Below are positions 17,198-26,495 of a stretch of 64,000 nucleotides of DNA, piece after piece; position 1 is the stretch's first letter, and each line of letters opens with the position of its first letter. The stretch lies in assembly GCF_000828085.3 (NCBI RefSeq), contig NZ_JXCA02000031.1:65858-129857 (forward strand), read 5' to 3'. This DNA comes from Scytonema tolypothrichoides VB-61278 (GTDB taxonomy: Bacteria > Cyanobacteriota > Cyanobacteriia > Cyanobacteriales > Nostocaceae). The notes under the pieces were generated by a model. That model did not search any database, was not told the origin of the DNA, and was given only the letters and a program-made list of their open reading frames with translations. Position numbers and translations under genes: made by a program.

Positions 17198-20100
17198 CTA
17201 CGGATTTTCTTGCTCACTTAAAGTTATAATATCTTCAAACTGGAAGTTATCGATTAAGTGAGTCAGCGCATTGGCAATAGGAGCGTGTGATTCGGGAATT
17301 TGCTCAATTAACTGGTGAAGTAACTTTGCATTGACACAAGTTGCCGCTTGGTGTATCTGTTTGATCCATTCGGGAGACATTACTTTCAAAGATGTAGGAC
17401 TAAGCCCTTCTCCTTGAATAGGATTAAGTATGAGGGATGAAGGAAGCGGATTTTCCTCTCCCCTCCCTTGACTTTCCGGATGATATGCGTAAATATACTG
17501 AATCCCCAAGTATTCTGTCATTTTTTCAAAGATGACTTCTGCTCGGAAGGGCTTGGAGACAAAATCATCACATCCTGCAGCGAGGGTAACTTGGCGCTCC
17601 TCTTCAAAGGCACTGCCAGTTAATGCAATGATAATGGGGGCTTGCTGTGATGATTTAATTCGCTTGGTGGCATCGATGCCATCCATCACGGGCATCCGTA
17701 AATCCATCCAAATCAGATGTGGCGACCAACGCTCTACGAGTGCGATCGCCTCCATTCCATTCTCCGCCTCTTGCACGTCAAATCCAACAGGTTTGAGTAA
17801 TTCTACTAAAAGCTGGCGATTGCTCGGTTTATCTTCAACAACCATAATCCGGTAGGTGGGTTGTCCGGGAGCTAACCCGATAACTTGTTGGGAGGTTGTC
17901 GGCGGCGGTATCACATCCGCTTCTTCGATGCTTTGGGCTTGGATATTGAACCGAAAGCAGCTGCCTTTGCCCAACTGACTCTCAACGGTAATGTCTCCGC
18001 CCATCAACTGGACAAATTTACGACTAATGGGCAAACCTAGTCCTGTTCCTTCCTGAGAATTGCGACCTGTTTCGGTTTGCACAAATGGATCGAAGAGGTG
18101 ATCAAGTTCAACAGCCGCAATCCCAGGTCCAGTGTCTGAGATTTCAAACTGTAGGGAATAAGAAAGTCCATCGTATGTGGGAAGTTGCTGCGTTGCAAAA
18201 ACTCGAAGCGTCACGTTTCCAGCTTTTGTAAATTTGACTGCGTTGCCAATCAGATTAACCAAAACCTGACGCAGTTTGCTTTCATCAGTGCGGATGATTT
18301 GAGGCAAAGCGGGCGAACGTTCGACGGTGAATTGCAGCCCTTTGGATGTAGCCCTGAATTGGAACATTTGTTGCACTCCATCCACCAGGTGATGCAGATT
18401 GAAATCCTGCGAGTTGAGCGTTATTCTGCCCGCTTCAATCTTGGACATTTCCAAAATATCATTGATCAGCGTCAGCAGGTGTTCACCACTGCGGCTAATT
18501 GTGTTGAGATATTCCTGTTGTTTTGGAGCAAGGGTTGGACTGCGGTTCAGGAGTTGAGTAAATCCCAGAATAACACTCAGTGGAGTGCGTAGCTCATGGC
18601 TCATGTGAGAGAGAAACTGGCTTTTGGCATGGTTTGCCACTTCTGCTGCTTCTTTTGCTTGCTTGAGGGCGGCTTCGGCAAGTTTGCGATCGCTAATATC
18701 AGTGATCACTACCAACAGATAAACCTCTTCTGGATTCACACGAGCTGAGGATAGCACCCAAAATACGGAACCGTCACGCCTGCGAAACTGTGTCTCAAAG
18801 TTATGAACCTCGTGTTGGGCGTGCACTGTTTCCAGCAACCGTCCCCACTCAGTTGTATCAACGTAGAATTCAAGAGTCTGCTTTAGTCCAACCACTTCTT
18901 CAGTACACTCATAGCCAATCATAGTAATGAAGCGTTGATTGGCATCAAGAATGAGTCCATCCTCAAGACGACTGCGGAAAATGCCAACGAGTGAGTTCTC
19001 GAAGAGGCTGCGAAACTTCGCCTCGCTTCGCTGCAACGCCACTTCTGCCGACTTGCGTTCAGTAATGTCACGAGCCACCCAAAGCACTATGCTGTTGGAA
19101 AGCGCAGAGACACTGGCAGAAAACCAAGTTTTTCTGCCTTGAATGGGCAAAGAGTATTCGACGCTAATCCTATTGGGGGGGCAGTCTAGAAGATGATAAG
19201 ACTGCTGTTGCAGATACAGCGTCTGCGCAATGGCATCCATAAATAGATGCGCGATTTCCTTCGGTAAAACCTCATGCACTGTTTTACCAATTCGATTCAC
19301 ATGGGGTTTATAACTATAGGACTGATTTTTGATGTATTTTAGATAACGCCCTTGGGCATCAAACACGGCGACAATATCGGTCATAGCCGCAAACATTAAC
19401 TGCAGTTCTGCCTCAGAAGCTTGCAGAGCTTCCTCTGCTCGTTTGCGTTCGCGCAGCGCGGCTTGCCGTTCGCTAATATCCGCGATGACTCCTTCCACAT
19501 ACTGTTCTGTCGCATTCAATCGAGCCGAAAATAGCCCCCAGAATAGTGTTCCATCGCGTCTTTTAAGCTGGATCTCAAAGTTATGAACTTCGCCGTGAGG
19601 AAGCAGAATTTTGACGATTTCCTGCTGTTGATTGGGATCTCCATAGAAGTCAGAGATGCATTTGTATCCAATTATCTCTGTAGCAGAGTCGTATCCCAAC
19701 ATGCTTACCAGCCGCTGATTCGTATCTATAACTAAACTATCCTTTTGGCGAACTCGAAAAATGCCTACCTGCGAGTTCTCGAAAATCGTCCGCAATTTGG
19801 ATTCACTTTGGTGTAATGCGATCGCACTCTGGCGTAGCTTGTAAATAATCGAGACACCAATCCAGATTATGATTACCGTGGATAGTAAATACAGTCCCAG
19901 TCGATACAGACTCGCGGTATCAAGTGCTTGTTGATATGCGCGGTAGTAAGCTTGGGTAATGTCTTCGCCACGAGTAAGCGTCGGCAAGTCCAAAATGTGG
20001 TATATTAAGCGATTAATCTGTGGCTGACGCTCCACGATAATCTGAGCGTGGGCGATTGCCCGTTCTACATTTGTGCGCTGATTTGTTGAGCGGACATAAG

Positions 20101-20683
20101 TGAGAATTTTTTGGATATCTTGCTGGATTTGCAGTTGTAACTCTTGGTTATTGGAGAGGTTAAATAGTAGGATATCCCGCAACAATGTGTTGAAATGATC
20201 TGCCAAGGCGGGATGAATTGTCTGATTTTTTCTCAATTCGGCAATGGCGATTGGAAAATACGTCAGCGAATTATCAACAACTGCCTTTTGAGACTTAAAT
20301 CGATCAATTTCTTTTTCTTTCTCCCGACAAACCTGGAGATAAGCCGAAATTGCCTGATTAATTTTTTGCTGTCCATCTGAATCAATAAACGAGGGAATTT
20401 GCTGTAAGTCTGCCTGAATTCGCCTTAGTTCTCTTAGTTTGTTTACAATGGGGTCGTAGTCGACCAGCAGTCCTAACCTCGTCTGTAAGACGTTTTGATT
20501 GATGCGGGCATCGAGTTCTTGAATTCGACCCAAATCGCGAATGTAACGCAGATGTTGTTCCAAGTTAACAGCTCGCGACTGCATCCACAAAAACAAAAAC
20601 AGCAGTACTACCCCTGCTGGTAATAGATAAGCGCTTACAGCCCAAACGAATTTACCAAGACGTAGACGTACCGATTCCATCAT
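17198..20683 (-). CDS. Hybrid sensor histidine kinase (DAHL-like sensor, three PAS, REC)
   Basis: This 1161-aa protein has a transmembrane helix at about 13-32, a helical periplasmic sensor at about 35-260 that resembles the DAHL type, and a second membrane helix at about 262-280. Three PAS/PAC units follow (about 290-405, 420-540, 555-670), then HisKA with SHELRTP (H696), HATPase_c with an N-box NLIGNAVKF and GTGLGLPIS, and a REC domain with phospho-acceptor D994 (WMDLRMPVMDG). The last 100 residues are helical and could be a degenerate output or HPt-like piece, but no HPt histidine motif is obvious. It autophosphorylates and relays to its own receiver. No separate regulator is adjacent, so the downstream target is unknown. 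Both ATGs at 20683/20680 are plausible starts. Confidence 0.9.
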   Translation of the reverse strand: MMESVRLRLGKFVWAVSAYLLPAGVVLLFLFLWMQSRAVNLEQHLRYIRDLGRIQELDARINQNVLQTRLGLLVDYDPIVNKLRELRRIQADLQQIPSFIDSDGQQKINQAISAYLQVCREKEKEIDRFKSQKAVVDNSLTYFPIAIAELRKNQTIHPALADHFNTLLRDILLFNLSNNQELQLQIQQDIQKILTYVRSTNQRTNVERAIAHAQIIVERQPQINRLIYHILDLPTLTRGEDITQAYYRAYQQALDTASLYRLGLYLLSTVIIIWIGVSIIYKLRQSAIALHQSESKLRTIFENSQVGIFRVRQKDSLVIDTNQRLVSMLGYDSATEIIGYKCISDFYGDPNQQQEIVKILLPHGEVHNFEIQLKRRDGTLFWGLFSARLNATEQYVEGVIADISERQAALRERKRAEEALQASEAELQLMFAAMTDIVAVFDAQGRYLKYIKNQSYSYKPHVNRIGKTVHEVLPKEIAHLFMDAIAQTLYLQQQSYHLLDCPPNRISVEYSLPIQGRKTWFSASVSALSNSIVLWVARDITERKSAEVALQRSEAKFRSLFENSLVGIFRSRLEDGLILDANQRFITMIGYECTEEVVGLKQTLEFYVDTTEWGRLLETVHAQHEVHNFETQFRRRDGSVFWVLSSARVNPEEVYLLVVITDISDRKLAEAALKQAKEAAEVANHAKSQFLSHMSHELRTPLSVILGFTQLLNRSPTLAPKQQEYLNTISRSGEHLLTLINDILEMSKIEAGRITLNSQDFNLHHLVDGVQQMFQFRATSKGLQFTVERSPALPQIIRTDESKLRQVLVNLIGNAVKFTKAGNVTLRVFATQQLPTYDGLSYSLQFEISDTGPGIAAVELDHLFDPFVQTETGRNSQEGTGLGLPISRKFVQLMGGDITVESQLGKGSCFRFNIQAQSIEEADVIPPPTTSQQVIGLAPGQPTYRIMVVEDKPSNRQLLVELLKPVGFDVQEAENGMEAIALVERWSPHLIWMDLRMPVMDGIDATKRIKSSQQAPIIIALTGSAFEEERQVTLAAGCDDFVSKPFRAEVIFEKMTEYLGIQYIYAYHPESQGRGEENPLPSSLILNPIQGEGLSPTSLKVMSPEWIKQIHQAATCVNAKLLHQLIEQIPESHAPIANALTHLIDNFQFEDIITLSEQENP

Positions 20684-20828
20684 TCACTCATCGATTCTCG
20701 ATTCTGGAGTGTTTGCAATAATTGTAGCTCGCTACAACTACAAAATGCTTTCAACAGCGAATGAAGTGGATTTTCAGCCAGGATTATTTGCAATCAGCCT
20801 GCAAACAACAATTTCAACCAGATTTTTT

Positions 20829-21890
20829 CTATTTTTGATTCAAGGCTGGGTGTTCTCCCGTCAGGGTACCAAGGAACTGAGCAATTAACTGAGTGTCTTT
20901 TTGAGAGAGCGATCGCCCCAATTGATACTTCGTCATCACCTTAATTGCCTCCTCTAATGTTTTGACAGAACCATCGTGAAAGTAGGGGGAAGTGAGTGCA
21001 ACATTGCGGAGGCTGGGCACTCGAAAGACAAATTTATCTGCTTCATCCTGGGTGACATTGTAGCGTCCTAAATCAGCGTTCGTAACATTGCCGCGATCGC
21101 GAAAGTAATCACCCATCAGACCGACTTTTTGGTACAGATTGCCTCCCAGATTCATCCCTTGATGACAGCTGACGCAGCCGTAAGCTTTGAATAATCGATA
21201 ACCCTGTTTTTCTGCATCAGTCATTGCTTTTTTATTACGGCGTAAGTACTGGTCAAAGCGCGAGTTGGGAGTATAAAGTGAGCGCAAGTAGGTGGCGATC
21301 GCATCCTTAACGTTTGCCGTTGTCACTCCGTCAGCGTAGTTTTGAGTAAATGCCTGCATATACTCTGGAGCCTGTTGCAGTTTTGGTATCAAAACCTGCC
21401 AGTGGATTCCCATTACTGTAGGATTTTGTATCACTGCTTCTGTAAAGGCTTCTAGCGTCTCAAATTTACCATTCCAGTTCAAGCGGGAATTAAATCCTGC
21501 ATTGTAAACAGTCGGTGTATTAATGTCACCGACTGCACCATTCACCCCAATGGAGAAAGCCTGCTCATCTGCTCCTCCTTTACTGAGATTATGGCAACTC
21601 AGACAGGAAACGCGATTATCCGCAGAGAGGCGCGGCTCGTGAAACAGTTTCTCGCCCAATGCAACCTTGCTTTGATTCAAGGCAATTTTGACTGGAATGG
21701 GTTGAATTGGCTCACCCACTAGAACTTCTTCTGGCTGAGTTAGGCTCGTTACAGTCATCGATTTGGGAGTTTGGACTTGCTCCCACCAAATTGCAACCAA
21801 TGTTGCCAGAATAACTAATGCAACCAGATATAACCTTCGCAAGATTTGTCGGTTAATAAATGGGAATTTCGTGCTAGGTTTCTGATACAT
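20829..21890 (-). CDS. Di-haem cytochrome c peroxidase / MauG family protein
   Basis: This 353-aa protein has an N-terminal membrane anchor or uncleaved signal (residues about 18-36) and two c-type haem sites, CLSCH at 96-100 and CVSCH at 239-243. It shows the family landmarks GEKLFHEPRLSADNRVSC, TPTVYNAGFN and FRVPSLRNVALTSPYFHDGS. Periplasmic members reduce hydrogen peroxide with electrons from small cytochromes; MauG relatives oxidise other substrates. ATG 21890, with GGGAG upstream, is chosen over a TTG at 21938. It is divergent from a repeat region and lies next to a large sensor kinase on the same strand. Confidence 0.9.
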   Translation of the reverse strand: MYQKPSTKFPFINRQILRRLYLVALVILATLVAIWWEQVQTPKSMTVTSLTQPEEVLVGEPIQPIPVKIALNQSKVALGEKLFHEPRLSADNRVSCLSCHNLSKGGADEQAFSIGVNGAVGDINTPTVYNAGFNSRLNWNGKFETLEAFTEAVIQNPTVMGIHWQVLIPKLQQAPEYMQAFTQNYADGVTTANVKDAIATYLRSLYTPNSRFDQYLRRNKKAMTDAEKQGYRLFKAYGCVSCHQGMNLGGNLYQKVGLMGDYFRDRGNVTNADLGRYNVTQDEADKFVFRVPSLRNVALTSPYFHDGSVKTLEEAIKVMTKYQLGRSLSQKDTQLIAQFLGTLTGEHPALNQK

Positions 21891-22070
21891 TTGCTTTCTC
21901 CCACTAAGTATTTTCGATTTATTTTTGAGAAAAATCAAAACATATGATACGCATTTATCGATGGATGGAACAGAAGTTTAGCTTAAAACCTTTCTTCATT
22001 CTTAATAGAAGCAAACAAAACCGAGTTATGCACTTGTGGGACAAAGAAATTTAGCTTATACCAATCTCTC

Positions 22071-22126
22071 AAGAAACACAGGGAATAGGGAACAGGCAAC
22101 AGCCAAGAAGGGGGATGGTGTTTCTT
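22071..22126. repeat. Heptad element bounded by AAGAAACAC / GTGTTTCTT
   Basis: AAGAAACAC (22071-22079) and GTGTTTCTT (22118-22126) form a perfect inverted pair around degenerate GGGAACA repeats. The same arrangement is seen at 33,673-33,720 and 61,990-62,044. Confidence 0.6.
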
Positions 22127-22751
22127 AAGGCTGTTGCTAGCAGTGAGTAAGCGCGCGAGTGACGGGTTTCCAACGCGGCTATGCTCCACTTGGGGAGGAC
22201 AGTGCCGGGCGTAGTCGTCGAGATCTTGGGGGTTTCCACGCCAGATGCTATAACGGAGGACAGCGACGCAACGCACTGGCTCCCCATGAGCGACCTCTGT
22301 TAGGGTTTCCCGACAGTCCCGCACCTGTCCGCCCAAGCCGCGTGCGTTGCGGGGAGGTTTTGACAACAGACAAAACCGGGGTGGGGTAAAGCGAAAATTG
22401 TGGGCAAGCATAAAGGCATGATGTCACGTAATGACAAGGTTTTCAGCTAATTGTTGACACGTATGGGTGGCTCCGCACCACTTCAATATCTACTTAGAAT
22501 TCATCAACGAGATGCGAGAGTTAAGGGGACTGGATCATGATAAATGTAATGGTCTCGACATGACATTTATTAGATGTGAGCAACTGTTTATTACTGATAA
22601 ATTGAGACTATCAAACTAAGGTTACGAATTGGGACTTTAATCTGAGCATGAGAATCAACGGCGTTAAACGCTAACCGACAATTATCATAAACTGCTAATT
22701 GTTTCGTTTTTTACTAACAGTAAATATCTGTAACCATGATTTGATTGTGGA

Positions 22752-22855
22752 GACTGGTTGATTTTAGAGTCAGGCGATATGCATACCTGCGTATGCGCTG
22801 AATCCCTTTAGGGACAAGCACCCGCATTGGTGAAATCGCATGACACAAGCTAGTC
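22752..22855 (+). ncRNA. Candidate structured leader RNA upstream of the MFS gene
   Basis: Pairing visible by eye: an outer stem GACTGGT (22752-22758) with GCTAGTC (22849-22855, two wobble pairs) and an inner stem GCGAT (22774-22778) with ATCGC (22835-22839). Three hairpins are enclosed: GCATAC-CTGC-GTATGC (22781-22796), TCCC-TTTA-GGGA (22803-22814) and CACC-CGCATT-GGTG (22819-22832). It does not match a riboswitch class or tRNA known to me. It ends 183 bp before the MFS start. A chance fold is possible. Confidence 0.3.
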
Positions 22856-22912
22856 TTAGAGACTTGTTAGTAATTTTCTGAGATATCTAATGATAATTTT
22901 TCCAATTGAATT

Positions 22913-22926
22913 ATGACAAATGTGAT
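22913..22926. promoter_or_regulatory. Operator-like site ATGACAAATGTGAT
   Basis: The site matches 13 of 14 bases of the palindromic ATGACAAATGTCAT at 49,564-49,577. Both lie about 70-115 bp upstream of the first gene of a locus that encodes a NarL-type response regulator. Confidence 0.35.
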
Positions 22927-23038
22927 AGTCACTAAATCACACAAAATGGATGTGGCTCAATGCCCCTTGCTAATAAAAGACACAATCCAACTTCTATCAA
23001 TACCTTAGTTTTATCAAAATCATTCAAAGGAGATAAAA

Positions 23039-24271
23039 ATGATGAATGAATCATTATCAAACCAAATCACAAGTAAAAATGAACGCCTACAGATTGATGC
23101 CAATCTTGTTCTGATAGTTTGTATATCGTTAGTAGCCATTAGTGCGGTACTTGGTATTAATCCTATAATGCCAAACATTGCAAAATCACTCCATATTCCA
23201 CCCGAACAAATTGGACTAGTCATGGCACTTTTTGTGATGCCATCTACAGTTGGGACTCTGATTTTTGGAGCATTAGGTGACCATGTTGATAAGAAGAAAA
23301 TCCTCATTCCATCTCTGCTACTGTTTGGGGTTGGCGCTATATTATGCGCAACCGCCAATAATTTTCACAGCTTATTGCAGTGGCGATTTGTGACAGGTGT
23401 AGGTGCTGCTAGTTTAGAGTCTTTGGAACTGACTTTGATCAGCGATTTATATAGTGGTAAAATGCTCACTGCTGCGATGGGGTTTAACTCCGCAATGATG
23501 GGCGTTGCAGCCACAATTTATCCTCTGATTGGTGGGTTCTTAGGCGAGTTGAGTTGGCGATATCCGTTTTTATTATCGGTGTTAGCCTTTCCAGTCGCAT
23601 TGTTAATTTCCCAAAAGCTGAAGGTAGCAAACAAGCAAAAGAATACTCAGAAATTGAATCTGGGCATCTATCTCAAAAATATCTCTGACAATATTAAGAA
23701 TCCTCAAGTGTTTGGGCTACTGTTTACGGTGTTTTGCTTATTCCTGCTTGAGTTAGGTACTTTCTATACCTATATCCCAATCTTTGCTGCAACTCACTTA
23801 GGTGCTTCGGGAGCAGAAATTGGTATTATTCTTTGCTGTCAGTCAATCGCTTTTTCCTTTACTGCTTCTCAACTGGGATTTTTGGCAACTAAGCTTTCAG
23901 AAAAAGCGATTATCATATCAGGTTTTCTTCTGTATGGTTTGTCACTACTGATTGTGCCTGCAATTGCTAACATTTGGTTGCTGATCATTCCCTGTATTAC
24001 ACTTGGTGTCTCTGTAGGCTTGGCTTTACCAACACTGCAAGCAATGATCGCAGGAATGGCCCCAGAAGGCTACCGGGCTGGATTTATGGCACTGAATGTT
24101 ACAGTTCAATCACTTGGAAGGGCGCTTGGTCCGTTACTTACAGGTATTGCTTACGGTGCTTGGGGAATACAAGGAGTCTTTTATGCTAGTGCTGCTCTTA
24201 CCGTCATCACAGTTGTCGTATTTGCAACGCTTGTGAGTTCTGCAAAATCGACACTGGTGTTAACATCTTGA
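23039..24271 (+). CDS. MFS transporter, drug-efflux type
   Basis: This 410-aa protein has about twelve hydrophobic segments. It shows the MFS loop 2-3 motif GALGDHVDKKK (G-x3-D-x2-G-like) and the TM5 region GVAATIYPLIGGFLGELSWRYPFLLSV, typical of the DHA1 proton-drug antiporters. An MFS exporter of this type pumps small hydrophobic compounds across the inner membrane; the substrate cannot be read. ATG 23039 is set by AAAGGAGAT upstream. A kinase/regulator pair follows on the same strand after 213 bp and may control it. Confidence 0.88.
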   Translation: MMNESLSNQITSKNERLQIDANLVLIVCISLVAISAVLGINPIMPNIAKSLHIPPEQIGLVMALFVMPSTVGTLIFGALGDHVDKKKILIPSLLLFGVGAILCATANNFHSLLQWRFVTGVGAASLESLELTLISDLYSGKMLTAAMGFNSAMMGVAATIYPLIGGFLGELSWRYPFLLSVLAFPVALLISQKLKVANKQKNTQKLNLGIYLKNISDNIKNPQVFGLLFTVFCLFLLELGTFYTYIPIFAATHLGASGAEIGIILCCQSIAFSFTASQLGFLATKLSEKAIIISGFLLYGLSLLIVPAIANIWLLIIPCITLGVSVGLALPTLQAMIAGMAPEGYRAGFMALNVTVQSLGRALGPLLTGIAYGAWGIQGVFYASAALTVITVVVFATLVSSAKSTLVLTS

Positions 24272-24484
24272 ACAGCTAGACTTGTATTCCTATCTTGACT
24301 GCTTGGAGTTGTTTCCTCTGCGCTACGCAGGTTTGTATTTTGACCTCATAAACTTTCACTTTGTCCAAAATAGTTTTTGCTTGTTGCAGAACAATACTTG
24401 CTCCTGACTCCATCTCATCGAAGTTACCGCAGTTGCCTTGAGGAAGTAGGCTTTGCAATTTTACAAATGATTTAAGATTGCTGT

Positions 24485-25621
24485 ATGACCAACACTGCAT
24501 ATTCCTCTGTACTCCACATGACTTCCGGTCAATCCAAAGGAGACATCCTCATTGTTGATGACAAGCCAGACAACCTCAGGTTGTTGTCTGTGATGTTGAG
24601 CGATCGCGGCTATGATGTACGGGCAGTGATCAGTGGTTCAGTTGCCCTGATGGGAGCGAAAGCACAACCACCAGATCTGATTTTATTGGACATTAGTATG
24701 CCTGGTATGAACGGCTATGAGGTGTGTCAACATTTAAAAGCGAATCCACTCACCCAGGACATTCCTGTCATCTTCATCAGTGCGTTGAATGAAGTTTTGG
24801 ATAAAGTCAAAGCTTTTTCGGTTGGGGGTATCGATTACATCACCAAACCGTTCCAAGAAGAGGAAGTCTTCGCCCGCATAGAGACACAACTCTCCTTACG
24901 TCAGATGCAAAGAATGTTGCAAACGCAAAATGAACGCTTGCAGCAGGCAGAAGCGGAACTGCGCAGGGCACTGGTGCAGGAACGGGAACTCAACCAGCGT
25001 ATTGAAGAAATGACCGCATTAGAAGAGCGCAATCGCATCGCTCGCGATATTCATGATTCGCTGGGACACTCCTTAGTGGCGCTGAACATTCAAATGGAAA
25101 CGGCACTGTCCCTTTGGAAAGAAGCTCCACAGAAGGCTTATGAGTTTCTTGTTGAAGCGAAACAATTAGGATCCGAGGCATTGAATGCCGTTCGTAAATC
25201 GGTTGCGGATATGCGGGCAGATCCTTTACAAGGTCAGTTGTTGGAGGTGGCGATCGCAACGCTAGCCCAAGAATTTCACCACACTACAGGAATTGCACCT
25301 CAATGTCATATTAATCTGTCCATGCCTTTCTCTAACTCAGTGAATACAGTTGTGTATCGCATTGTACAGGAGGGATTGACAAATATCTGTAAACATGCAA
25401 AAGCAACTGCGGTTGAGTTGCAGATTCAAACGACACCTACTAACCTGTTGCTCACACTACAAGATAATGGCAAGGGGTTCTATATTAATGGAAACCAAAC
25501 TGGCTTTGGATTGCAGGGGATGCGCGAACGAGTGGTGGGAGTGGGTGGGCAACTAGAAATTACCAGCGAGCTGGGGAATGGTTGTAGAATTACAGCCAGA
25601 TTCCCTAGGATGACGGTATGA
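24485..25621 (+). CDS. REC-linked NarL-type histidine kinase (soluble)
   Basis: This 378-aa protein begins with a receiver domain (VDD at 24-26, phospho-acceptor D69 in LILLDISMPGM, K121). A coiled coil at about 137-178 links it to a HisKA_3 dimerisation/phospho-acceptor domain with RDIHDSLGH (H190) and a HATPase_c of the NarX/DesK family (NGKGF, GFGLQGMRERV). There is no membrane segment, so it senses a cytoplasmic signal or is driven by phosphorylation of its own receiver. Its stop overlaps the next start by 4 bp (ATGA), pairing it with the LuxR-type regulator. Similar REC-HK proteins are frequent in filamentous cyanobacteria. Confidence 0.9.
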   Translation: MTNTAYSSVLHMTSGQSKGDILIVDDKPDNLRLLSVMLSDRGYDVRAVISGSVALMGAKAQPPDLILLDISMPGMNGYEVCQHLKANPLTQDIPVIFISALNEVLDKVKAFSVGGIDYITKPFQEEEVFARIETQLSLRQMQRMLQTQNERLQQAEAELRRALVQERELNQRIEEMTALEERNRIARDIHDSLGHSLVALNIQMETALSLWKEAPQKAYEFLVEAKQLGSEALNAVRKSVADMRADPLQGQLLEVAIATLAQEFHHTTGIAPQCHINLSMPFSNSVNTVVYRIVQEGLTNICKHAKATAVELQIQTTPTNLLLTLQDNGKGFYINGNQTGFGLQGMRERVVGVGGQLEITSELGNGCRITARFPRMTV

Positions 25622-26313
25622 TTCAGGTTCTACTAGTCGAAGATCAAGAGATTGTGCGACGGGGTTTGAAAACACTGCTAGAAATCAAACCCGACTTTCA
25701 AGTGGTTGGGGAAGCCAGTAACGGTCAACAAGCCATTGACTTGGTGAAAACACTACACACAAAATCTCAGCCACCAGATATTATTCTGATGGACATTCGG
25801 ATGCCAGTGATGGATGGTGTCACCGCCACTCAACAACTGTGCCAAGAGTTTCCCGGCACCAAAATTTTAGTACTCACCACCTTTGATGATGCCAAGTACG
25901 TAGCACAAGCCATCCGCTTTGGGGCAAAGGGATATTTGTTGAAAGATACCCCTTCGGAGGAACTGGCAGAAGCCATCCGCAGCATCCATAAAGGCTACAC
26001 TCAATTTGGTCCTGGCATTTTAGAAAAAATCGCTGCCAGCACACCCTCCAATGAGCCAAATCAACCTCAAGAACCCCCACCAGGATTTGCAGAACTGACA
26101 CCTAGGGAACGCCAGGTTCTAAAAATGATTGCAGCAGGTTCTAGTAATCGAGAAATTGCCCAAGCACTCTTTCTCTCTGAAGGGACAGTCAGAAACCATA
26201 TCTCGCACATTCTGACTCGCTTGAATTTGCGCGATCGCACTCAAGCAGCGATAGTTGCGACTACTTTTGTTTCCTGGTTAGAGAATTCTCAGACTTCCCA
26301 GGAAAGTGATTAG
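25618..26313 (+). CDS. NarL/FixJ family response regulator
   Basis: This 231-aa protein has a receiver with phospho-acceptor D59 (IILMDIRMPVMDG), the KGYLLKDTP segment, and a C-terminal LuxR-type HTH (about 160-222: ELTPRERQVLKMIAAGSSNREIA, split by recognition helix GTVRNHISHIL). It binds DNA after phosphorylation by the kinase encoded just upstream, to which it is translationally coupled. The MFS gene upstream and its own operon are likely targets (inference). Confidence 0.93.
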   Translation: MIQVLLVEDQEIVRRGLKTLLEIKPDFQVVGEASNGQQAIDLVKTLHTKSQPPDIILMDIRMPVMDGVTATQQLCQEFPGTKILVLTTFDDAKYVAQAIRFGAKGYLLKDTPSEELAEAIRSIHKGYTQFGPGILEKIAASTPSNEPNQPQEPPPGFAELTPRERQVLKMIAAGSSNREIAQALFLSEGTVRNHISHILTRLNLRDRTQAAIVATTFVSWLENSQTSQESD

Positions 26314-26495
26314 CCCAAAAGCGAATAGCAAAAATTAACGAATTGTAGACCAATGATTGCAAACAGCATGCAGGACTAACTGTAGCGAACTGCAATTGGT
26401 GAAACTGGTTGCATCAACGAAGACTGTAGTTACGAGCCGCTATATATTTATGGGGTACCTTGTACCTTTTTCATAGATTAAGATACCCCTGCTTT

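Larger units (their letters stand above)
21891..23038. other. Long intergenic region with repeats and a possible leader RNA
   Basis: From 22,071 to about 22,400 the sequence is repeats: a heptad element, then GC-rich extragenic repeat units. Overlapping ORFs on both strands there are translations of repeats. From 22,430 to 23,038 the base composition is ordinary and no ORF is convincing. That part contains a possible structured RNA (22,752-22,855), an operator-like site (22,913-22,926) and the ribosome site AAAGGAGAT of the MFS gene. Confidence 0.55.

Noticed and set aside
21983-22411. 142-codon reverse ORF and overlapping ORFs
   Set aside because: They run through the heptad and GC-rich palindromic repeats, which are open on several frames in all copies.
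22774-22839. Cloverleaf-like fold as a tRNA gene
   Set aside because: There is no T-loop GTTCRA consensus, the closing stem is five pairs and no arm has a normal anticodon loop.
24276-24500. 74-codon reverse ORF between the MFS and kinase genes
   Set aside because: It overlaps the kinase start, has no clear ribosome site and matches no family I recognise; the charged helix-like stretch could be chance.
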